64,000 nt of DNA from Candidatus Avelusimicrobium vaccinum (GCA_902794895.1 CADBIY010000001.1:124001-188000), one strand, 5' to 3'. Counted from the first letter of the stretch, positions 7,917-17,641 are shown. The notes: generated by a model from the sequence alone, not told the origin. Program-made: numbers and translations.

Positions 7917-8975
7917 ATGGATACCTCTAAATACGTAGCAGAATTTAAACAGTTAGAAGAAGCACTTTCTTCTGGTAATTTATCGGGCCAGGAATTGGCG
8001 GTAAAAGCCAAACGTCATGCTTTCTTAAAACCGATTATTGAAAAAGAAAACGAACTAAATGCGGTAGAAAAAGCCATCGCGGATGACCGCGCTATAATTG
8101 AAGCCGCTGAAGATAAAGAATTGGTTAAAATGGCGGCGGATGAACTGGCCGAGTTAGAAGAAAAATTACCCAAACTGCAAAAAGAACTGCGTATTTTAGT
8201 TATTCCGCCGGATCCGAATGATTCTAAAAATATTTATTTGGAAATCCGTCCCGGAGCCGGGGGGGAAGAGTCTGCCTTGTTTGCCGCCGAACTGTTGCGG
8301 GTTTACCAACACTTTGCGCAAACGAAAGGTTGGAGTACGGAAATTTTGGAATTTACACCCACCGGGCTGAAAGGTTGCAAATATGTGAGTATGTTTATCA
8401 AAGGGGATGGCGCTTATTCCTGGCTGCGTACCGAAGCGGGTACCCACCGCGTACAACGGGTGCCGGATACGGAAACGTCCGGCCGGGTGCATACATCTAC
8501 GGTAACGGTTGCTATTATGCCGGAAGCGGAGGAGATTGATATTGAAATCCGTCCCGAAGATTTAGAAATGGAAACGTGCCGTTCCGGCGGCGCGGGCGGT
8601 CAAAACGTCAATAAAGTAGAAACGGCCGTGCGCATTTTGCATAAACCTACGGGCATTGTCGTTTCCTGTCGCGAAGAACGCCACCAGGGGGCCAACCGCG
8701 AAAAAGCTATGGCTATGCTACGTGCCAAACTTTATCAAATCGAAGAAGAAAAACGCAATAAAGAAATTTACGATGAACGTAAAAGCCAAGTCGGCACCGG
8801 GGACCGCTCGGAAAAAATCCGCACCTACAACTTTCCGCAAAGCCGCGTTACCGATCACCGCACCGATATTTCCTACCACAATATTATGGAAATTATGGCC
8901 GGAAACATTGAGCCGATTCTGGAAGATTTACGCGCGTTTCGTGTTGAGCAAAAACTCAAAAATCTGCAAATCTAA
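7917..8975 (+). CDS. prfA: Peptide chain release factor 1
   Basis: 352 residues, close to the usual 355-360. The peptidyl-tRNA hydrolysis motif GGQ is at residues 227-229 in the context [11 protein letters not shown]. The codon-recognition tripeptide reads P-D-T (in [14 protein letters not shown]), matching the P-x-T form of RF1 and not the S-P-F of RF2, so it should read UAA and UAG. AGGAA precedes the ATG. The stop overlaps the start of prmC, which methylates the GGQ glutamine, the classical prfA-prmC pair. Confidence 0.96.
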   Translation: MDTSKYVAEFKQLEEALSSGNLSGQELAVKAKRHAFLKPIIEKENELNAVEKAIADDRAIIEAAEDKELVKMAADELAELEEKLPKLQKELRILVIPPDPNDSKNIYLEIRPGAGGEESALFAAELLRVYQHFAQTKGWSTEILEFTPTGLKGCKYVSMFIKGDGAYSWLRTEAGTHRVQRVPDTETSGRVHTSTVTVAIMPEAEEIDIEIRPEDLEMETCRSGGAGGQNVNKVETAVRILHKPTGIVVSCREERHQGANREKAMAMLRAKLYQIEEEKRNKEIYDERKSQVGTGDRSEKIRTYNFPQSRVTDHRTDISYHNIMEIMAGNIEPILEDLRAFRVEQKLKNLQI

Positions 8976-9811
8976 TGACGATCGCCGAATTATTGCCACA
9001 AGCCGTAGCACGTTTGACGGTTGCCCAATCGGATGAACCGCAAGCCAATGCCGAGTGGCTTTTGGCGTGTGTGCTGAACGTGTCTCGCACCTGGGTACTG
9101 GCGCATCCGGACTATGAACTTTCCGCACAAGAAGAAACTGTTTTTTCCCGCTATATAAAACGTAAAGAGAATGGAGATCCGCTTTCCCATATTGTAGGTT
9201 ATCAACCCTTTTGCGGAATGGATATTCTTGTTTCTCCCGATGTGCTCACGCCCAGACCGGAAACGGAAGAATTGGTGGAAACAGTATCTGTTTTGTGGAA
9301 TCGTAAACATCCTCTTTCTATTTTAGATATGTGTACCGGAAGCGGATGTATTGCGTTAGCCCTTGCCGCTAAATTTCCCAAGGCGCAGATTTTGGCGGTG
9401 GATATTTCTCCCAAAGCGTTAAAAATCGCCCAAGAAAATATCCAAAAATTCCGCCGGCAGGAACAAGTCCATTTATTGCAAAGTGATGTATGGGAACATG
9501 TGCAGGGCACGTTTGATTTGATTATTTCCAATCCGCCGTATATTCCCAGTGAGATTGTGGATACGTTAACGCGGGAAGTGCTAAAAGAACCCCGGTTAGC
9601 GTTAGACGGCGGACCGGACGGTTTAGAGGTCGTACGGACTATTTGCAATGCGGCAGACAGTTATTTGCGTCCGGGCGGATATTTAGCGTTAGAACTTTGC
9701 AAAGGTCAGGCCGGGGCGGTTGCCCGCGGACTTGCCGAAATCGGCTGGAAGGCGGACGTAAAAAAAGATATAGTGGGAATAGAGCGGTTTGTACTGGCTC
9801 AAAAGATTTAA
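8975..9811 (+). CDS. prmC: Release-factor glutamine methyltransferase
   Basis: 278 residues. An N-terminal helical domain (1-80) is followed by a SAM-dependent methyltransferase fold with the motif-I region DMCTGSGCIALAL and the catalytic NPPY at residues 186-189. It N5-methylates the Gln of the GGQ motif in RF1 and RF2. The ATG overlaps the prfA stop (TAATG), so it is translationally coupled to its substrate gene. Normal length, no oddities seen. Confidence 0.94.
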   Translation: MTIAELLPQAVARLTVAQSDEPQANAEWLLACVLNVSRTWVLAHPDYELSAQEETVFSRYIKRKENGDPLSHIVGYQPFCGMDILVSPDVLTPRPETEELVETVSVLWNRKHPLSILDMCTGSGCIALALAAKFPKAQILAVDISPKALKIAQENIQKFRRQEQVHLLQSDVWEHVQGTFDLIISNPPYIPSEIVDTLTREVLKEPRLALDGGPDGLEVVRTICNAADSYLRPGGYLALELCKGQAGAVARGLAEIGWKADVKKDIVGIERFVLAQKI

Positions 9812-9829
9812 TTTTTAGGAGACTATTTT

Positions 9830-11101
9830 ATGGACCGGTTTAAAATTCGCGGCGGAAAAAAATTGAAAGGCAGTGTGGAAATCAGCGGCAGTAAAAATGC
9901 GGCTCTGCCTATTTTAGTGGCTACGTTACTGACGGATGAACCTTGCGTTTTACACCGCGTACCAAATTTACGGGATGTGCGTACAACGCTTAAAATTTTG
10001 GAATATTTAGGCAAAAAAGTGGAGTATAAAAATAATACGGTAACGATTACTGCAAACGGGCCGCTTAAAAATAATTTACCCTACGAATTAGTCAAACAAA
10101 TGCGCGCCAGTTTCTGGGTGGCCGGGCCGCTACTTACTCGTTTTAAAAAGGCCGAAATTCCGCTTCCTGGCGGATGTGCTATCGGCGTACGCCCCGTAGA
10201 TATTCACTTAAAAGGTTTTGAACGCTTGGGAGCAACGTGCCAAACAAAAGCAGGCAACGTGATTATTGAAGCCAAAAAACTTAAACCGGCGAAAATTGTT
10301 TTGCGTTTTCCCAGCGTAGGAGCGACCCAAAATTTACTCATGTGTGCGAGTTTAATCTCCGGAGAAACAATTTTAGAAAACGTGGCTAAAGAGCCGGAAG
10401 TAGATGACGTTATTGCATTTTTAAATAAAATGGGAGCTGCTATTCATGCGGATGATAAAGGCCGTTTAGTCATTCGCGGGCAACATGTATTGCACGGAGC
10501 AGAACATACGATTGTGGCTGACCGTATTGAAACGGGCTCCTTTATTTTGGCGGCGGCGGCTACCCGCGGAGACGTAACGGTTGTTCATTGTGTGCCGGAA
10601 CATAATTCTATTTTGCTGGAAGATTTACAAGAGGCGGGATTTCCGCTGACGATTACCGAAGACAGCGTGCGCGTTCATCCGTATGAAGGGCCGATTAAAG
10701 CACTTCGCATCCGCACGGCACCCTATCCGGGTTTTGCAACGGATTTGCAAGCCCCATGGATGACCCTCATGACCTTGTGTGAGGGTACGGCGGAAGTGGA
10801 TGAAGATATTTTTGAAAACCGCTTTATGCATGCGCCGGAACTCGTGCGTATGGGAGCGGAAATTGCTACTGAGAAAAGTATTGCACGCGTAACGGGAGTA
10901 AAAAAATTATCGGCGGCCCATGTGCAATCTTCCGATTTGCGGGGCGGATTTGCGCTCGTGATGGCAGGTCTTTGCGCGGAAGGGGAAACGGAAGTAGAAC
11001 GTGTCTATCACATTGACCGCGGTTACGAAAATTTAGAGCAAAAACTTACCGCTTTAGGGGCAGATATTGTCCGCTTTAATCCGGATAAAAATGACTTTTG
11101 A
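9830..11101 (+). CDS. murA: UDP-N-acetylglucosamine 1-carboxyvinyltransferase
   Basis: 423 residues, normal length. The N-terminus carries the SGSKNAALPIL motif, and the catalytic cysteine is kept (C116 in PGGCAIGVRP), so the fosfomycin target residue is present. It transfers enolpyruvate from PEP to UDP-GlcNAc, the first committed step of peptidoglycan synthesis, in the cytosol. TAGGAG precedes the ATG. It lies in the run prfA-prmC-murA-folC and overlaps folC by 11 bases. Confidence 0.96.
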   Translation: MDRFKIRGGKKLKGSVEISGSKNAALPILVATLLTDEPCVLHRVPNLRDVRTTLKILEYLGKKVEYKNNTVTITANGPLKNNLPYELVKQMRASFWVAGPLLTRFKKAEIPLPGGCAIGVRPVDIHLKGFERLGATCQTKAGNVIIEAKKLKPAKIVLRFPSVGATQNLLMCASLISGETILENVAKEPEVDDVIAFLNKMGAAIHADDKGRLVIRGQHVLHGAEHTIVADRIETGSFILAAAATRGDVTVVHCVPEHNSILLEDLQEAGFPLTITEDSVRVHPYEGPIKALRIRTAPYPGFATDLQAPWMTLMTLCEGTAEVDEDIFENRFMHAPELVRMGAEIATEKSIARVTGVKKLSAAHVQSSDLRGGFALVMAGLCAEGETEVERVYHIDRGYENLEQKLTALGADIVRFNPDKNDF

Positions 11102-12242
11102 TGAATTGTTTTTTGAAATTTCTAAACGGCAAGGCCCCGGGTTTGGCGCGGGGCTTTGCGCTTTTTCGCAACTGTTAACCCGCTTAAAAAATCCACAAAA
11201 TTCATTTCAAATTATTCATGTGGCCGGCACCAACGGAAAGGGGACGGTCTGTACGCTGTTGGCGCACGTGCTTACGCGTGCAGGTTATCAAACAGGACTT
11301 TTTGTGTCGCCCCATTTAATTAGCCCCACAGAACGTATTTCTATTGACGGGAAAAATATCCTTCCACGCGATTTTTTTCATGCGATTCAAACGGTCCTCA
11401 AACAGGAAAAAGAAACGTTGAATTGTTTTGAAATTCTAACGGCAGCCGCACTTGTGTATTTTGCGGAGCAGAAGGTGAAGTATGCGGTGTTGGAAACGGG
11501 TCTTGGCGGCCGCAAAGATCCCACGAATGTGTGTGTGCCGTGTTTAAGTATCATTACTTCGGTTGGATTGGATCATACGCATCTTTTGGGAAATACACTT
11601 ACACAAATCGCTGCTGAAAAAGCCGGTATTATCAAACCGGGTATTCCTGTGCTGTGCGGTTATTTATCTCCGGGTGTAGCCCGCGTAGTGGCGCAACGCG
11701 TACGTCAACAAAATGCGCCGTTGAAAAAAGTGTGCTTTCAAAAACCGCACGGGGATGCCCAGCGGCAAAATGTGCAGTTGGTGCGCTATGCGGCGGAGCA
11801 ATTGGGCGTGGAAGCGGATGCTCTATCGTGTTTGGAAACAGTTTCTGTCCCGGGGCGTTTTGAGATTATCAAAACGAAAAATAATCAGTTAATTTTAGAT
11901 GGAGCACACAATCCGCCGGCCATGGAAAATTTACTGACCTATTTTCAATCTACTCCTTATGCTAAAGAAACAGTACTTGTATGTGGTTTTATGAAAGATA
12001 AAGATTATAAAAAAATGCTTAATATGCTCTATGCTCACTTTACGCGGATCCTTGTTACCCAGCCGCCTTCTGCCCGCGCGGCGGGGGAAAACGAACTGGC
12101 GGAATTTCTTACGCGGCCCGGGGTGGAATTTCTGCCCGATTACAAAGATGCGCTTTCACGCGCGTGTATGCTTGCCCCCTATGTGTTATGTACCGGTTCT
12201 TTTTATCTAGTGGGGGCCGTACGCCGTTTGGTAAAAAAATAA
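11091..12242 (+). CDS. folC: Bifunctional folylpolyglutamate / dihydrofolate synthase
   Basis: 383 residues, a little shorter than the usual 420-430. It has the Mur-ligase-like P-loop GTNGKGT near residue 50, then TSVGLDHTHLLG and the EKAGIIKPG segment, and a C-terminal domain with DGAHNP. It adds glutamate to dihydropteroate and to reduced folates. The start at 11091 lies inside murA (another frame), giving an 11-base overlap; this start gives the standard N-terminus MTFDELFFEI, while an upstream in-frame ATG would only add murA-derived residues. Confidence 0.9.
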   Translation: MTFDELFFEISKRQGPGFGAGLCAFSQLLTRLKNPQNSFQIIHVAGTNGKGTVCTLLAHVLTRAGYQTGLFVSPHLISPTERISIDGKNILPRDFFHAIQTVLKQEKETLNCFEILTAAALVYFAEQKVKYAVLETGLGGRKDPTNVCVPCLSIITSVGLDHTHLLGNTLTQIAAEKAGIIKPGIPVLCGYLSPGVARVVAQRVRQQNAPLKKVCFQKPHGDAQRQNVQLVRYAAEQLGVEADALSCLETVSVPGRFEIIKTKNNQLILDGAHNPPAMENLLTYFQSTPYAKETVLVCGFMKDKDYKKMLNMLYAHFTRILVTQPPSARAAGENELAEFLTRPGVEFLPDYKDALSRACMLAPYVLCTGSFYLVGAVRRLVKK

Positions 12243-12269
12243 AATCCAGTTTTACCGTCTTGAAATCAG

Positions 12270-12299
12270 TTGACATAGGGCCTAGGTTTGTGGTTAAAT
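12270..12299 (+). promoter_or_regulatory. Promoter of the coiled-coil gene
   Basis: TTGACA at 12270-12275 and TTAAAT at 12294-12299 (4 of 6) are separated by 18 bases. They lie in the only gap between folC and the coiled-coil gene, 30 bases before its ATG. Confidence 0.65.
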
Positions 12300-12329
12300 T
12301 GAATGTAGAGAATTTCGGCGGAGATAGAA

Positions 12330-14198
12330 ATGGACTTACAAAACAATTCATTAGAAAACCGTAATGAAATAGCGCAATTTTTGGAAAAATTTAAAGAACC
12401 GTCTTTTCCTTCGTCTGAAACGATGGATGACATACATGTTGCGCCGGAAATTCCGAATCTTACCAAATCTTTTCAGTATAAAAAAACTTTTGAAAAACTG
12501 GAACAAAAAATTGAAGAATTGGAAGCCCGCTTTGAAGCATCTGCCGGGCAAAACCAGTTAATTTTGGCGGAATTGGCCCGTCAGCGGGAAGCCTTGGCTA
12601 ACCAAAAAGACCGGGATGCGTTTGTGGAACATTTATCCCATACGATTGCTAATTTAAAAGCAAGTGTGGAAAATTTATCGCGCGTACCGCAACCGTATCC
12701 GCCGGTATTTCCCTCCGCGGATGTACAACGCGGGTTTGATACCGTGCCGAATTCCTCTTATGCTTCCAATTACGGCATGGATAACTACCGTGCCTTTCAG
12801 CAACAACGCCAACAAGCAGCCGCAGAAGAAAGAGAGCGTATCATCGCAAGTTTACACCAAAAAGCCTCTCAATTAAAAGCGGTAAATAGCGCCTTAGACC
12901 GCGAAATTAAAAAAGTACAACAGGAAAAATTGGCGGCACTGAAAAAATCGGCGGAACAAGCCAAAGAAATTTTATCTTTACGAGAACAATTAAGCGCGGC
13001 GGAAGAAAAGTTTAAGTCGTTTGATTTTGAAGGGCGTATTATTTCTATCCGGCAGGAATACGAACAAAAAGTCAACAGTTTGGAAACACAATTGCAGGAA
13101 ATTTCGGCTACTTGTATGAAACAGGTAGAAGAAATAGAATCGTTGCGTGCACAAAATATCAAATTACAGCGGGCTGTAGAAGAAAAAGAACAAGTGCAGT
13201 CTTATTTGAAAGCCAAAGAGGCAGAAGTATCTGCTTTGAAAGAAAAAATTGCGCGCTTAGAACAAGACCGTGAGGAAATTTCCAAACAGCAACTTAGCGT
13301 TTTTGCCGAACGTTTGCGTCAACTGGAAACGCAACGTGATGAGTTAGCGGTTAAGTTGAAAGAGGCCCAATCCGCCTTGGAAGGAGTGCGCGCAGAAAAA
13401 GAATTACTGGAAAAGAAATTCCAAGAACTTATAGAAAAAATTAACCAAAATGATGCGGTTATTGCACAACTCAAGCAAAAAATTGATGTGCTTGGGCAAC
13501 AAAACCAAACTCTTTCTCAGCAAAATGCGCAACTTGCGGGAGAAAAAACACGTTGGGAAGATGAAAAAATTTCTTATCAAATGCGTGCCCGTTCCGCCGA
13601 ACAGGACCGCGAAGTATTAATTTCCCGTACGGAAGCGCTTGCCCACGCCAAACAAACCGTGGAAGCCCAAGTAGAGAAACTGGCGCAAACGAATGCCGCT
13701 TTAATGCAAGAAAAACAGTCCGCACAGGCTCAGGTGCGCCAATTATCCGATGAAAAGGAAACCCTTGCCAAACAGGCAGAACAATTTCAACATAAAACGA
13801 ATTTCTTACTCAATGAGAAGGCCGCCTTGAATGAAGAAAACCAACAACTTCGTAACCAAAGCGCCGCTTTGTTAGCAGCCCGGTTAGTGCAAGATAAAAA
13901 TCATCGTTCTAACGAAAATACAGTCCCAAAAGAAACTGCTGAAAAGAAACAGACGTTACCCGATCATCAGCCGGAAAAACCAGTCACTTCCGTGGAAGAG
14001 GCCCCTTTATTTGATGGGCCGGTTACGATTACAGAACGGGCTAAAGCCAGCGTTACGACTTCGGCCGATCTGCCGGAAATTAAAGTAGCCGAGCCGGTTC
14101 CCCAGCCGCAACCGGTGTTTGACGGAGAGGATTTTTTGGAAAAAACAGATAGTTTTATCGGGCGGATGAAATGGTCTCTTTTCCGGGAAGATAAATAA
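12330..14198 (+). CDS. Large coiled-coil protein of unknown function, 622 aa
   Basis: I do not recognise a named family. Residues 1-50 are polar and acidic. Residues 50-110 and about 165-520 are almost continuous heptad-type coiled coil, rich in Glu, Gln, Lys, Leu and Ala, with a Pro/Tyr-rich gap near 110-150. Residues 520-590 are a charged, Pro-rich linker, and the C-terminus ends in a short amphipathic segment (EDFLEKTDSFIGRMKWSLF). There is no signal peptide or membrane helix, so it is probably a cytosolic filament or scaffold. GGAG precedes the ATG. It is a single-gene unit with its own promoter and terminator. SMC-like ATPase motifs are absent. Confidence 0.7.
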   Translation: MDLQNNSLENRNEIAQFLEKFKEPSFPSSETMDDIHVAPEIPNLTKSFQYKKTFEKLEQKIEELEARFEASAGQNQLILAELARQREALANQKDRDAFVEHLSHTIANLKASVENLSRVPQPYPPVFPSADVQRGFDTVPNSSYASNYGMDNYRAFQQQRQQAAAEERERIIASLHQKASQLKAVNSALDREIKKVQQEKLAALKKSAEQAKEILSLREQLSAAEEKFKSFDFEGRIISIRQEYEQKVNSLETQLQEISATCMKQVEEIESLRAQNIKLQRAVEEKEQVQSYLKAKEAEVSALKEKIARLEQDREEISKQQLSVFAERLRQLETQRDELAVKLKEAQSALEGVRAEKELLEKKFQELIEKINQNDAVIAQLKQKIDVLGQQNQTLSQQNAQLAGEKTRWEDEKISYQMRARSAEQDREVLISRTEALAHAKQTVEAQVEKLAQTNAALMQEKQSAQAQVRQLSDEKETLAKQAEQFQHKTNFLLNEKAALNEENQQLRNQSAALLAARLVQDKNHRSNENTVPKETAEKKQTLPDHQPEKPVTSVEEAPLFDGPVTITERAKASVTTSADLPEIKVAEPVPQPQPVFDGEDFLEKTDSFIGRMKWSLFREDK

Positions 14199-14206
14199 AT
14201 TTGAGG

Positions 14207-14233
14207 AAGGCCTGATACAAATCAGGCCTTTTT
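14207..14233 (+). terminator. Terminator after the coiled-coil gene
   Basis: A perfect ten-base-pair stem AAGGCCTGAT / ATCAGGCCTT with an ACAA loop, followed by T residues. Confidence 0.85.
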
Positions 14234-14246
14234 ATAAGGAATAATT

Positions 14247-15317
14247 ATGAGTTTACAAGTAGTCGTATTGTATGGTGGTAAATCAACGGAGCATGAAGTA
14301 TCGGTACATAGTGCCCAGACGGTATGCCGTCTATTGGCTGCCCAGCCTGAAAAATATCAGATATTTCCGGTTTTTATTGATAAAAAGGGTCATTGGTTTT
14401 TGCAAAAAACGTGTGGCCCTAAAACGGCGCATGACAAAGCCATTACCCCGGTATTGCAGGAAGATGTTACGTTGCAATCTCTAGATGGAACATGGTGTCT
14501 CAAGGCAGATGTCTTTTTCCCGGTATTACACGGTTCAAACGGGGAAGACGGCACCATGCAGGGTTTTTTGGAAACGTTAGATGTTCCGTATGTGGGTTGC
14601 CAGGTATTGGCTTCGGCTTTAGGAATGGATAAAGAAATCGCCAAACTTTTAGCTCGCGAGGCGGGAGTGCCGGTGTTGCCTTATCAGGTTGTGCACCGTG
14701 GAGAACCGTACGCTAAAAAACAATTGGAAGAATGGGTCCGTTTGCAGGGATTTCCTGTTTTTGTAAAGCCGGTGCGGTTGGGGTCATCTGTAGGGGTACG
14801 TAAAGTAAAAAACATCAGCGAACTACATGATGCTATTGATTTTGCCTTACAATTTGATACGGATGCCATGATAGAAAAAGGAGTAGACCGCGCGCGCGAG
14901 ATTTTCTGTGCGCTATACGGGCAAGGCGCTGCTATCCAATGTTCCGCTTGCGGCGAATTACGTACGTTAGCCGGTGAGTTTTTTGATTACAATGCCAAAT
15001 ATATAGTGGCTGGCGGGTGCGAAACGAAAGTGCCGGCGGATATTGCGGAACCTATTGCTAGGCAAATGCAAAAAGATAGTAAAATAGTTTTCCGGATGTT
15101 ACGCGGCAGCGGGTTAGCACGGGTAGATTTTTTGATGGATAAAGACGGAAATTATTATTTTTCGGAAATTAATACAATCCCGGGGATGAGTGAAACAAGT
15201 TTGTTCCCCCAGTTATTTGAAGCCAGCGGTGCTGATTACCCGAAAATTTTAGACGGACTGATCACGCAGGCCCTCCTTGCTTATAAACAAAAAAAGTCGC
15301 TGGTATTGGAGCATTAA
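14247..15317 (+). CDS. ddl: D-alanine--D-alanine ligase
   Basis: 356 residues with an ATP-grasp fold. The N-terminus LYGGKSTEHEVSVHSA is the Ddl signature, and the omega-loop motif DYNAKY carries the Lys-Tyr pair typical of ligases that make D-Ala-D-Ala, not the vancomycin-resistance D-Ala-D-Lac type. ATP and Mg ligands appear in the C-terminal EINTIPGMSETS. It makes the dipeptide for the peptidoglycan stem. AAGGAA precedes the ATG. It follows directly after a terminator, so it must have its own promoter, which I could not place with confidence. Confidence 0.95.
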   Translation: MSLQVVVLYGGKSTEHEVSVHSAQTVCRLLAAQPEKYQIFPVFIDKKGHWFLQKTCGPKTAHDKAITPVLQEDVTLQSLDGTWCLKADVFFPVLHGSNGEDGTMQGFLETLDVPYVGCQVLASALGMDKEIAKLLAREAGVPVLPYQVVHRGEPYAKKQLEEWVRLQGFPVFVKPVRLGSSVGVRKVKNISELHDAIDFALQFDTDAMIEKGVDRAREIFCALYGQGAAIQCSACGELRTLAGEFFDYNAKYIVAGGCETKVPADIAEPIARQMQKDSKIVFRMLRGSGLARVDFLMDKDGNYYFSEINTIPGMSETSLFPQLFEASGADYPKILDGLITQALLAYKQKKSLVLEH

Positions 15318-15321
15318 TTTC

Positions 15322-15804
15322 ATGCATTACTTCATTTCCCGTTGGCAAGAACTGAATGGGTGGTTAAAACTTATTGTATGTTTTTGCGCGTTGGGATGCT
15401 TGGCAAACGGAATTTTAATCGGTCGGGATTTGTCTTCATCCGGCGTGTTATTGCGCTTACATATTGGTTTTTTGGTCTTGTATGCCGCACAGATTATATT
15501 TATTTTTCTTCAAGAACGCATGGTATGGGTGATTGCCGTACTGCAAGGCATATTGGCCTTATTGACGAATGCTGATTTTACATTTGTTCCGCTCGTGCGC
15601 GTGGTAGGCAGAATCGTGTATAGTTTGTCTACCCCGACGGTTGAATCGTTAAAAGAATATAAGTATGTGCTGATCTCGCTTTCTTTTACTTTACAAATGC
15701 TGAGCGCCTATGCGGAATTTTCCTTACTTCCTAAAAAAAATCCGCCTGTAAGCCCTGCTTCTACAACAACGGAAGAAAAAACGGCCGATCACACCAACCC
15801 CTGA
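15322..15804 (+). CDS. Small integral membrane protein, unknown
   Basis: 160 residues with four predicted membrane helices (about residues 14-32, 41-62, 66-90 and 106-130) and a short polar C-terminal tail rich in Thr and Pro. I do not recognise the family. The ATG at 15322 lies 5 bases after the ddl stop with GGAG about 12 bases upstream, so it is probably in one operon with ddl. Its 3' end overlaps the 3' end of gdhA on the other strand by 16 bases, and no terminator is visible between them. Confidence 0.7.
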   Translation: MHYFISRWQELNGWLKLIVCFCALGCLANGILIGRDLSSSGVLLRLHIGFLVLYAAQIIFIFLQERMVWVIAVLQGILALLTNADFTFVPLVRVVGRIVYSLSTPTVESLKEYKYVLISLSFTLQMLSAYAEFSLLPKKNPPVSPASTTTEEKTADHTNP

Positions 15805-17138
15805 TCGAGCATCGCATCCGCCACTTTTTTAAATCCGGCAATATTCGCTCCGGCCACATAATTGCCGGGCATATTATATTCTTTGGCAGAGGCTAAGCAA
15901 CTTTCATGAATATTTTTCATGATCTTTTGCAGATACGCATCCACTTCTTCCCGTGTCCAATAAATACGCATACTGTTTTGGGTCATTTCCAGGCCGGAAA
16001 CAGCGACTCCGCCTGCATTGGAGGCTTTACCGGGAGAGTATAAAATAGAAGCCGCTTGAAATTGGTTGGCTGCTTGGGGAGTGCAAGGCATGTTAGATCC
16101 TTCGCATAGGCAAATGCATCCGTTTTGCAGTAAAGTTTTGGCAGCCGGTTCATCTAATTCATTTTCACAGGCGGTTGGACAAGCCACTTGGCAGGGAATA
16201 TCCCACGGTTTTTTTCCGGGGCGGAATTGGGAATGCGTAAATTGGGTACCATATTCGCGGATGCTGCCCCGGCGTACAAAAACAAGGTCTTTTAAGAAGG
16301 CGAGTTTTTCTGCATCTATGCCGTCTGGGTCATAGATACTGCCGTCATAATCCATAAACCCGACTACCTTACCGCCCAGTTGAAGCAATTTTTCCATGGC
16401 ATAAATCCCCACATTTCCGCAACCGGAAATAATACAAGTTTTTCCTTGTAAACTATCCTGACGGGTGGCTAACATGTTTTGAGCAAAATAAGCCACTCCA
16501 TACCCGGTTGCTTCCGGACGTAATAAACTGCCGCCCCAATTGGGTTTTTTGCCGGTGAAAGCGCCGGTAAAGTCATTGGTTAGTTTTTTATATTGTCCAA
16601 ACATATAACCGATTTCGCGCGCCCCGCATCCCAGATCTCCGGCGGGAATATCGGTATGGTAGCCGATATGATGATACAGTTCATTAATAAAAGAATGGCA
16701 AAACCGCATGACTTCGGCAGCGGATTTTCCGCGGGTATCAAAATCGCTGCCGCCTTTTCCTCCGCCTAAGGGGAGGGTGGTTAGACTGTTTTTAAAGGTT
16801 TGTTCAAACCCTAAAAATTTAAGGGAATCTTGTGTAACGCTTTCATGAAAGCGGATGCCGCCTTTATAAGGGCCTAAGGCACTGTTAAATTGCACGCGAA
16901 ACCCGCGGTTAACATGAATTTCGCCCTTATCATCTTGCCAGGGAACACGAAAACTAATAATACGTTCCGGTTCAATCATGCGCTCCAAAATTTTTTCTTT
17001 TACGTAAACGGGATGACGTTCCAACACGGTAGCCAGGGAACTTACTACTTCACGAACGGCTTGATGAAATACTTTTTGAGCCGGGTCTTTTTTGGTTTGT
17101 GCGGCTAGAAAATCAGCAAGATAATTTTGTGTGTTCAT
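15789..17138 (-). CDS. gdhA: NADP-type glutamate dehydrogenase
   Basis: 449 residues, the typical length of hexameric bacterial GdhA. The glutamate-binding region GPYKGGIRFH and the GGGKGGSDFD loop are intact, as is the Rossmann-like GCGNVG. It assimilates ammonia by reductive amination of 2-oxoglutarate, a common route in gut anaerobes. I chose the ATG at 17138 because AGGAGG lies 5 bases upstream; a start 23 codons earlier has no ribosome site and would lie inside the promoter. It is divergent from a DtxR-like regulator, with which it shares a 113-base control region. Confidence 0.95.
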   Translation of the reverse strand: MNTQNYLADFLAAQTKKDPAQKVFHQAVREVVSSLATVLERHPVYVKEKILERMIEPERIISFRVPWQDDKGEIHVNRGFRVQFNSALGPYKGGIRFHESVTQDSLKFLGFEQTFKNSLTTLPLGGGKGGSDFDTRGKSAAEVMRFCHSFINELYHHIGYHTDIPAGDLGCGAREIGYMFGQYKKLTNDFTGAFTGKKPNWGGSLLRPEATGYGVAYFAQNMLATRQDSLQGKTCIISGCGNVGIYAMEKLLQLGGKVVGFMDYDGSIYDPDGIDAEKLAFLKDLVFVRRGSIREYGTQFTHSQFRPGKKPWDIPCQVACPTACENELDEPAAKTLLQNGCICLCEGSNMPCTPQAANQFQAASILYSPGKASNAGGVAVSGLEMTQNSMRIYWTREEVDAYLQKIMKNIHESCLASAKEYNMPGNYVAGANIAGFKKVADAMLDQGLV

Positions 17139-17162
17139 AATGCCTCCTAGACGGCTACCCTT

Positions 17163-17220
17163 ATTTAACATATCTTTTGCCTTTTTTTCAAGTGCCGGAC
17201 CCTTCAAAATATGTTAAGAT
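17163..17220. promoter_or_regulatory. Divergent gdhA / dtxR-like promoter region with inverted repeat
   Basis: For gdhA (minus strand): TTGAAA at 17186-17191 and TTAAAT at 17163-17168, 17 bases apart. For the regulator (plus strand): an extended -10, TGTTAAGAT, at 17212-17220. The two -10 regions sit in the two arms of an inverted repeat, TTAACATAT (17165-17173) and ATATGTTAA (17209-17217), so both promoters show the same ATATGTTAA context. The repeat could be a shared operator for the adjacent regulator; this is inference. Confidence 0.6.
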
Positions 17221-17251
17221 GTAACAAACCTAACTCTGTTGGAGAGAACTC

Positions 17252-17641
17252 ATGGTAAAACTTACCTCAAACATGGAAGATTATTTGGAAGCAATTGCCT
17301 TTTGTGCTAACCAGGAAGGAATCGCCCGGGTGAGTGATATTCGTGATATGTTGGGGGTGAAAACGCCCAGCGTAACAGGTGCTATGAAAGCCCTTGCGGA
17401 AGAGGGGTTTGTCCTGCATGAACCGTATGGCGGAATTAAATTAACGGCCAAAGGCCGACGCACGGCCGAAGAAGTAAAAAAGCGTCACGCTATTTTTAAA
17501 CGGTTTTTAGAGCAAGTGTTGAAGGTTAATCCGAAAACGGCCGAAGAAGATGCCTGTAAAATGGAACATGCTGTCAGTAAAGAAACCATGGAAAAACTCC
17601 ACGCCTACTTGCATCAAATTGCCGGGGATGGAACCAAGTAA
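17252..17641 (+). CDS. DtxR/MntR-family metal-dependent regulator
   Basis: 129 residues: an N-terminal winged helix (MEDYLEAIAF, then VSDIRDMLGVKTPSVTGAM as the recognition region) and a short dimerisation domain with potential metal ligands (H, E, D, C and H in the segment EEDACKMEH). The SH3-like third domain of DtxR is absent, as in MntR. Such proteins bind DNA when loaded with Mn or Fe and repress metal uptake. No metal transporter lies beside it here; the divergent neighbour is gdhA and the next gene is ileS. GGAG precedes the ATG. The exact metal cannot be told from the sequence. Confidence 0.85.
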   Translation: MVKLTSNMEDYLEAIAFCANQEGIARVSDIRDMLGVKTPSVTGAMKALAEEGFVLHEPYGGIKLTAKGRRTAEEVKKRHAIFKRFLEQVLKVNPKTAEEDACKMEHAVSKETMEKLHAYLHQIAGDGTK

